DNA from: DASPKA01 sp035628335
GTDB taxonomy: Bacteria; Patescibacteriota; Doudnabacteria; UBA920
DNA: 7,369 nt
Direction of reading: 5' to 3'
NCBI GenBank assembly: GCA_035628335.1
Contig: DASPKA010000081.1
Coordinates: 1-7,369 of the forward strand
The translations under genes were made by a program, and so were the position numbers. Below, piece after piece: positions 5,589 to 7,369 of the stretch (within the stretch, counting starts at the first letter, position 1; every line of letters begins with the position of its first letter). The notes under the pieces were generated by a model. It was not told the DNA's origin and searched no databases. It saw nothing but the letters and a program-made list of their open reading frames with translations.

Positions 5589-5597
5589 ATAGTAGCA
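5589..5597 (-). promoter_or_regulatory. Extended -10 promoter of aguBA
   Basis: On the minus strand, TGCTACTAT gives the extended -10 form TGnTACTAT. The -35 region 17 bases upstream reads TATTAC and is poor. Transcription would start near 5582, about 25 bases before the aguB ATG. Confidence 0.4.
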
Positions 5598-5624
5598 TAT
5601 TTACCCATTCTGTAATAAAAAATC

Positions 5625-5658
5625 AAGGCTAAACGAAAACAATAATTCGTTTAGCCTT
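5625..5658 (-). terminator. Intrinsic terminator after the sigma factor gene
   Basis: A perfect 13-bp inverted repeat (AAGGCTAAACGAA, 5625-5637, with 5646-5658) has an 8-base AT loop. On the minus strand it is followed by GATTTTTTATT. The TAA stop of the sigma gene (5651-5653) lies inside the stem. On the plus strand it also ends in TTTTT, so it could act both ways. Confidence 0.8.
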
Positions 5659-6277
5659 TTTCACGCTTTCTTGGATTACGTTGTTTACGTTTTGGCCTTT
5701 GACGAGATAATTCCAGCTTAGGAAGTGGCTTTGCAGGGTGGCCATTTAGCTTTGCTCGTATAAACTTTCTTGCAAAACTTGAAGCATTCTTGAGTATAGA
5801 ATGGGAAATCCCAAGTAGCTCTGAAAGTTCAAATAGAGATACCCCGTATTCGTCTTGCAATACCATCAATCGCTGGTAAGATGCTGGCATAAAACTCACA
5901 ACTTCCCGCAATGCAATGTCAGCATAGATGTTGTTATGGTCGGTTCCAGAAAACCTCTTCCACTCAAGAAAACCCATATTCTCATCATCTTCTGACAAGC
6001 TCAGATGTGAATTATGCTTCTTAAAGTTCAAGGCTGTGTTCCTTGTGATTTCAAAAAGCCAGGTGCTGAAACTTGACTCTTCCCTGAAACCCTTTATGTG
6101 CACACAAACCTTAAACCACACTTCTTGCCTTACCTCTTCAGCCGCTTGAACCGAACCAGTTATCCTGAAAGCCAGATATAGGGTTTTTTTCGCATACCGC
6201 CTATATAACTCTGCAAGAGCATTCTGTTGCCCGGCTTTCGCATACGCAACAAGCTGATAGTCTTTAAGAGCATTCAT
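5651..6277 (-). CDS. ECF-type RNA polymerase sigma factor with basic C-terminal tail
   Basis: Extracytoplasmic-function sigma factors direct RNA polymerase to special promoters. Sigma2 spans about 14-88: LAELYRRYAKKTLYLAFRIT, then AAEEVRQEVWFKV (45-57), the position of the usual AEDLVQEVF helix, and FREESSFSTWLFEITRNTAL (64-83), the promoter -10 recognition segment. Sigma4 spans about 122-178: LREVVSFMPASYQRLMVL, then the helix-turn-helix VSLFELSELLGISHSILKNA (146-165). The sigma4 HTH departs from the usual SYEEIA...GTVKSRL, with HSILKNASS where GTVKSRLHR is normal, so its target may be unusual. Residues 180-208 are a very basic, Pro-rich tail (about 12 Lys/Arg). The start at 6277 has an excellent AAAGGAGGT site. 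No anti-sigma gene is adjacent. Its own promoter is an extended -10. Confidence 0.88.
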   Translation of the reverse strand: MNALKDYQLVAYAKAGQQNALAELYRRYAKKTLYLAFRITGSVQAAEEVRQEVWFKVCVHIKGFREESSFSTWLFEITRNTALNFKKHNSHLSLSEDDENMGFLEWKRFSGTDHNNIYADIALREVVSFMPASYQRLMVLQDEYGVSLFELSELLGISHSILKNASSFARKFIRAKLNGHPAKPLPKLELSRQRPKRKQRNPRKREKG

Positions 6278-6283
6278 TTACAG

Positions 6284-6308
6284 ACCTCCTTTCACCCAAA
6301 GTATACCA
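6284..6308 (-). promoter_or_regulatory. Extended -10 promoter and ribosome binding site of the sigma gene
   Basis: On the minus strand, TGGTATACT (complement of 6300-6308) is a near-perfect extended -10 box. The -35 position, at 6323-6328, is not consensus and falls in the loop of the upstream terminator. The Shine-Dalgarno AAAGGAGGT (complement of 6284-6292) lies 6 bases before the ATG, so the leader is only about 15-20 bases. Confidence 0.55.
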
Positions 6309-6311
6309 TAC

Positions 6312-6336
6312 AAAAAGACGGCCATGCCGTCTTTTT
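6312..6336 (-). terminator. Terminator after the rpsA region
   Basis: AAAAAGACGGC and GCCGTCTTTTT form a perfect 11-bp stem with a CAT loop and T5 ends on both strands. It lies 14 bases beyond the stop of the displaced rpsA 3' end, so it was probably the original rpsA terminator. Confidence 0.85.
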
Positions 6337-6349
6337 CTTGAATTAATTT

Positions 6350-6411
6350 TTATTCCTTTGCTTCTGCAATTGCTTGCTTGAGGGACAAGCCCAAACGGTG
6401 TTCAGCCGGTT
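6350..6411 (-). pseudogene. Displaced second copy of the rpsA 3' end
   Basis: In the minus strand this reads PAEHRLGLSLKQAIAEAKE and a stop, against PAEHRLGLSLKQALAEEKVK and a stop at the end of the intact gene. The first 16 bases are identical (AACCGGCTGAACACCG). Beyond that nearly every wobble base differs while the protein is kept, so the copy is not a recent tandem duplication. It is in frame with rpsA, 156 bases downstream, but cut off by stop codons (TAA TAG just before it), and no start codon of its own is seen. The adjacent terminator suggests that it is the native gene end and that the current rpsA end came from elsewhere. Confidence 0.75.
6396..6411 (-). repeat. 16-bp direct repeat, downstream copy (possible attachment core)
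   Basis: AACCGGCTGAACACCG on the minus strand, identical to 6552-6567. Homology stops abruptly on the side facing the rpsA gene body and continues, diverged, on the side of the gene end. Confidence 0.8.
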
Positions 6412-6502
6412 GCTATTATTCTGTCTCCGGAGCCCTACCCGTCGACGCTTCGAAAAACTGACAAAGCCAGATTTTTCTACGCATCTCGCCTGGCGTTTAT
6501 CA
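6412..6502 (-). mobile_element. Intervening segment of a possible integrated mini-element
   Basis: These 91 bases lie between the rpsA stop and the displaced end. Together with the new gene end and one repeat copy they make a 156-bp unit. On the minus strand rpsA ends in three consecutive stops (TAA TGA TAA). After them comes a 22-codon frame at 6416-6484 (ATG after AGGCGAG), closed by TAA TAG. The segment also holds short palindromes (CTCCGGAG 6425-6432, GTCGAC 6441-6446, TTCGAA 6449-6454) and a weak bulged hairpin (6453-6476) with A5/T5 ends. No integrase or transposase is present. It may be a remnant or a small non-autonomous element. The boundaries are visible; the mobile nature is inferred. 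Confidence 0.3.
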
Positions 6503-7369
6503 TTATTTTACTTTCTCTTCAGCCAAGGCCTGTTTCAATGACAGACCTAAGCGGTGTTCAGCCGGTTCGATTGAAATAACTTTAAAATCCTTGGTTTCGC
6601 CTGGTTTTAGCACAGCTTCTGGGTTTTTGATTGCATCATGAGAGAGTTCCATTAAGTGAGCCAAACCTTGAATGTCTTTTTCCAGTTCTACAAACACGCC
6701 AAACGGCATGACTTTGGTTATCTTACCTGGAACTATTTGGCCTATTTGGTACTTCTTCACTGCTTCAAGCCATGGATCAGCCTGCATCTGCTTTATAGAC
6801 AGAGAGACACGACCCTTTTCAATACCAATAATCTTAGCCTGGACCTGGTCACCAACCTTAACTATGTCTTTTGGATTTTCCACACGCTGCCATGCAAGCT
6901 CAGAAATGTGGATCAGGCCTTCCATTTCCTCAAACTTAATGAATGCACCAAAGTTGGTTAAACCGGTAATAGTGCCAGAAACTGTTTCGCCAATCTTGAG
7001 CTTGGAGATCTTGCGAGAGAGCTCATCTTCAAATACCGCTTTTTCAGAAACAATAAGCTTATCTTCTTCGTTATCAGCGGTGATGATGGCAACCTCAAAG
7101 AACTTACCGACATACTGCTGTAGAGCCTGCAAAATGCGGTTTTTGTCCCCTTCTTCAACACGAGGGTAGTGCTCTATAGAAAGCTGGGAAACCGGCAAAA
7201 AGCCTGGCATACCACCAATATCTACCATAAGTCCACCCTTATTCGCAGCTACAATCTTAGCGCGAATAACTTCACGGGTTTCCATCTTCTCTTTCAGGTT
7301 CTGCCAAATACGTTCCTGTCCTGCAGCGCGCAAAGAAAGCTCTGGCATGCCTTCGAAGTTCTCTGCTTC
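6503..7369 (-). CDS. rpsA: Ribosomal protein S1, 3' part (5' end outside window)
   Basis: S1 binds mRNA on the 30S subunit and helps initiation, especially for leaders with weak Shine-Dalgarno sites. The frame is open to the window edge (EAENFEG precedes the ATG at 7348), so the 288 visible residues are the C-terminal part. Counting from 7369, three S1 (OB-fold) repeats are seen: about 29-115 (REVIRAKIVAANKGGLMVDI, GFLPVSQL), about 122-200 (IGETVSGTITGLTNFGAFIKF, GLIHISELAW, GRVSLSIKQ) and about 205-285 (IGQIVPGKITKVMPFGVFVEL, GLAHLMELSHD, HRLGLSLKQ). The segment RIWQNLKEKME before the first is the usual S1 linker. It ends EEKVK, then three stop codons in a row. Its last 20 codons are the newer, element-side copy in the proposed integration model. 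Confidence 0.95.
   Translation of the reverse strand, partial: EAENFEGMPELSLRAAGQERIWQNLKEKMETREVIRAKIVAANKGGLMVDIGGMPGFLPVSQLSIEHYPRVEEGDKNRILQALQQYVGKFFEVAIITADNEEDKLIVSEKAVFEDELSRKISKLKIGETVSGTITGLTNFGAFIKFEEMEGLIHISELAWQRVENPKDIVKVGDQVQAKIIGIEKGRVSLSIKQMQADPWLEAVKKYQIGQIVPGKITKVMPFGVFVELEKDIQGLAHLMELSHDAIKNPEAVLKPGETKDFKVISIEPAEHRLGLSLKQALAEEKVK
6552..6567 (-). repeat. 16-bp direct repeat, copy inside rpsA
   Basis: AACCGGCTGAACACCG on the minus strand, encoding the PAEH of the last S1 repeat. It is identical to 6396-6411 at an offset of 156 bases, which is a multiple of three. Confidence 0.8.

Noticed and set aside
6453..6476. Element hairpin AAAAACTG/CAGATTTTT as a real terminator of rpsA
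   Set aside because: Only three G-C-containing pairs (CTG/CAG) with a bulge, too weak to call; the terminator at 6312-6336 is far stronger.
6672..7169. 165-aa plus-strand frame opposite rpsA
   Set aside because: Antisense shadow of S1 repeats, Ser/Thr/Pro-rich low-sense translation and no start signals.

Overview
The window comes from a bacterial chromosome with the standard code, compact genes, mostly TAA stops and moderate-to-low GC. It carries parts of two housekeeping genes at the ends (recA left, ribosomal protein S1 right) and a set of accessory genes between them. The mixed gene order, a short S1 protein and the bacterial deoxyhypusine-synthase-like gene beside agmatine-route polyamine genes would fit a streamlined Candidate Phyla Radiation (Patescibacteria) genome. 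That placement is inference; no marker here proves it.

Layout, left to right. (1) 2-835: 3' part of recA. (2) 933-1829: a two-gene stress operon, an Hsp20-type small heat shock protein with a long acidic N-terminus and then an 81-aa coiled-coil protein, with a good -35/-10 promoter in front and a strong terminator behind. (3) 1952-2935: a deoxyhypusine-synthase-like enzyme with its own promoter and terminator. (4) 2975-3345: a GC-richer, hairpin-rich patch transcribed leftward. It has a promoter, a terminator and a possible Cys-rich 58-aa microprotein, and could equally be a structured RNA. (5) 3392-3523: a 43-aa protein with a good ribosome binding site, sharing a bidirectional terminator with the convergent aguA. 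(6) 3559-5557, minus strand: aguB then aguA, one base apart. (7) 5651-6277, minus strand: an ECF-type sigma factor with a basic tail. (8) 6350-7369, minus strand: the 3' part of rpsA, followed by a displaced second copy of its last 20 codons.

How they fit together: AguA (agmatine to N-carbamoylputrescine) and AguB (N-carbamoylputrescine to putrescine) supply putrescine. Bacterial deoxyhypusine-synthase-like enzymes are known to make homospermidine from putrescine with NAD, so the three genes could form an agmatine-to-homospermidine route. The most unusual structure is at the 3' end of rpsA. A 16-bp perfect direct repeat, 156 bp apart and in frame, is followed in each copy by a diverged but protein-conserving gene end. 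This is the arrangement left by site-specific integration into a gene's 3' end. The hairpin-rich region at 2975-3270 is the other stretch not explained by known families.
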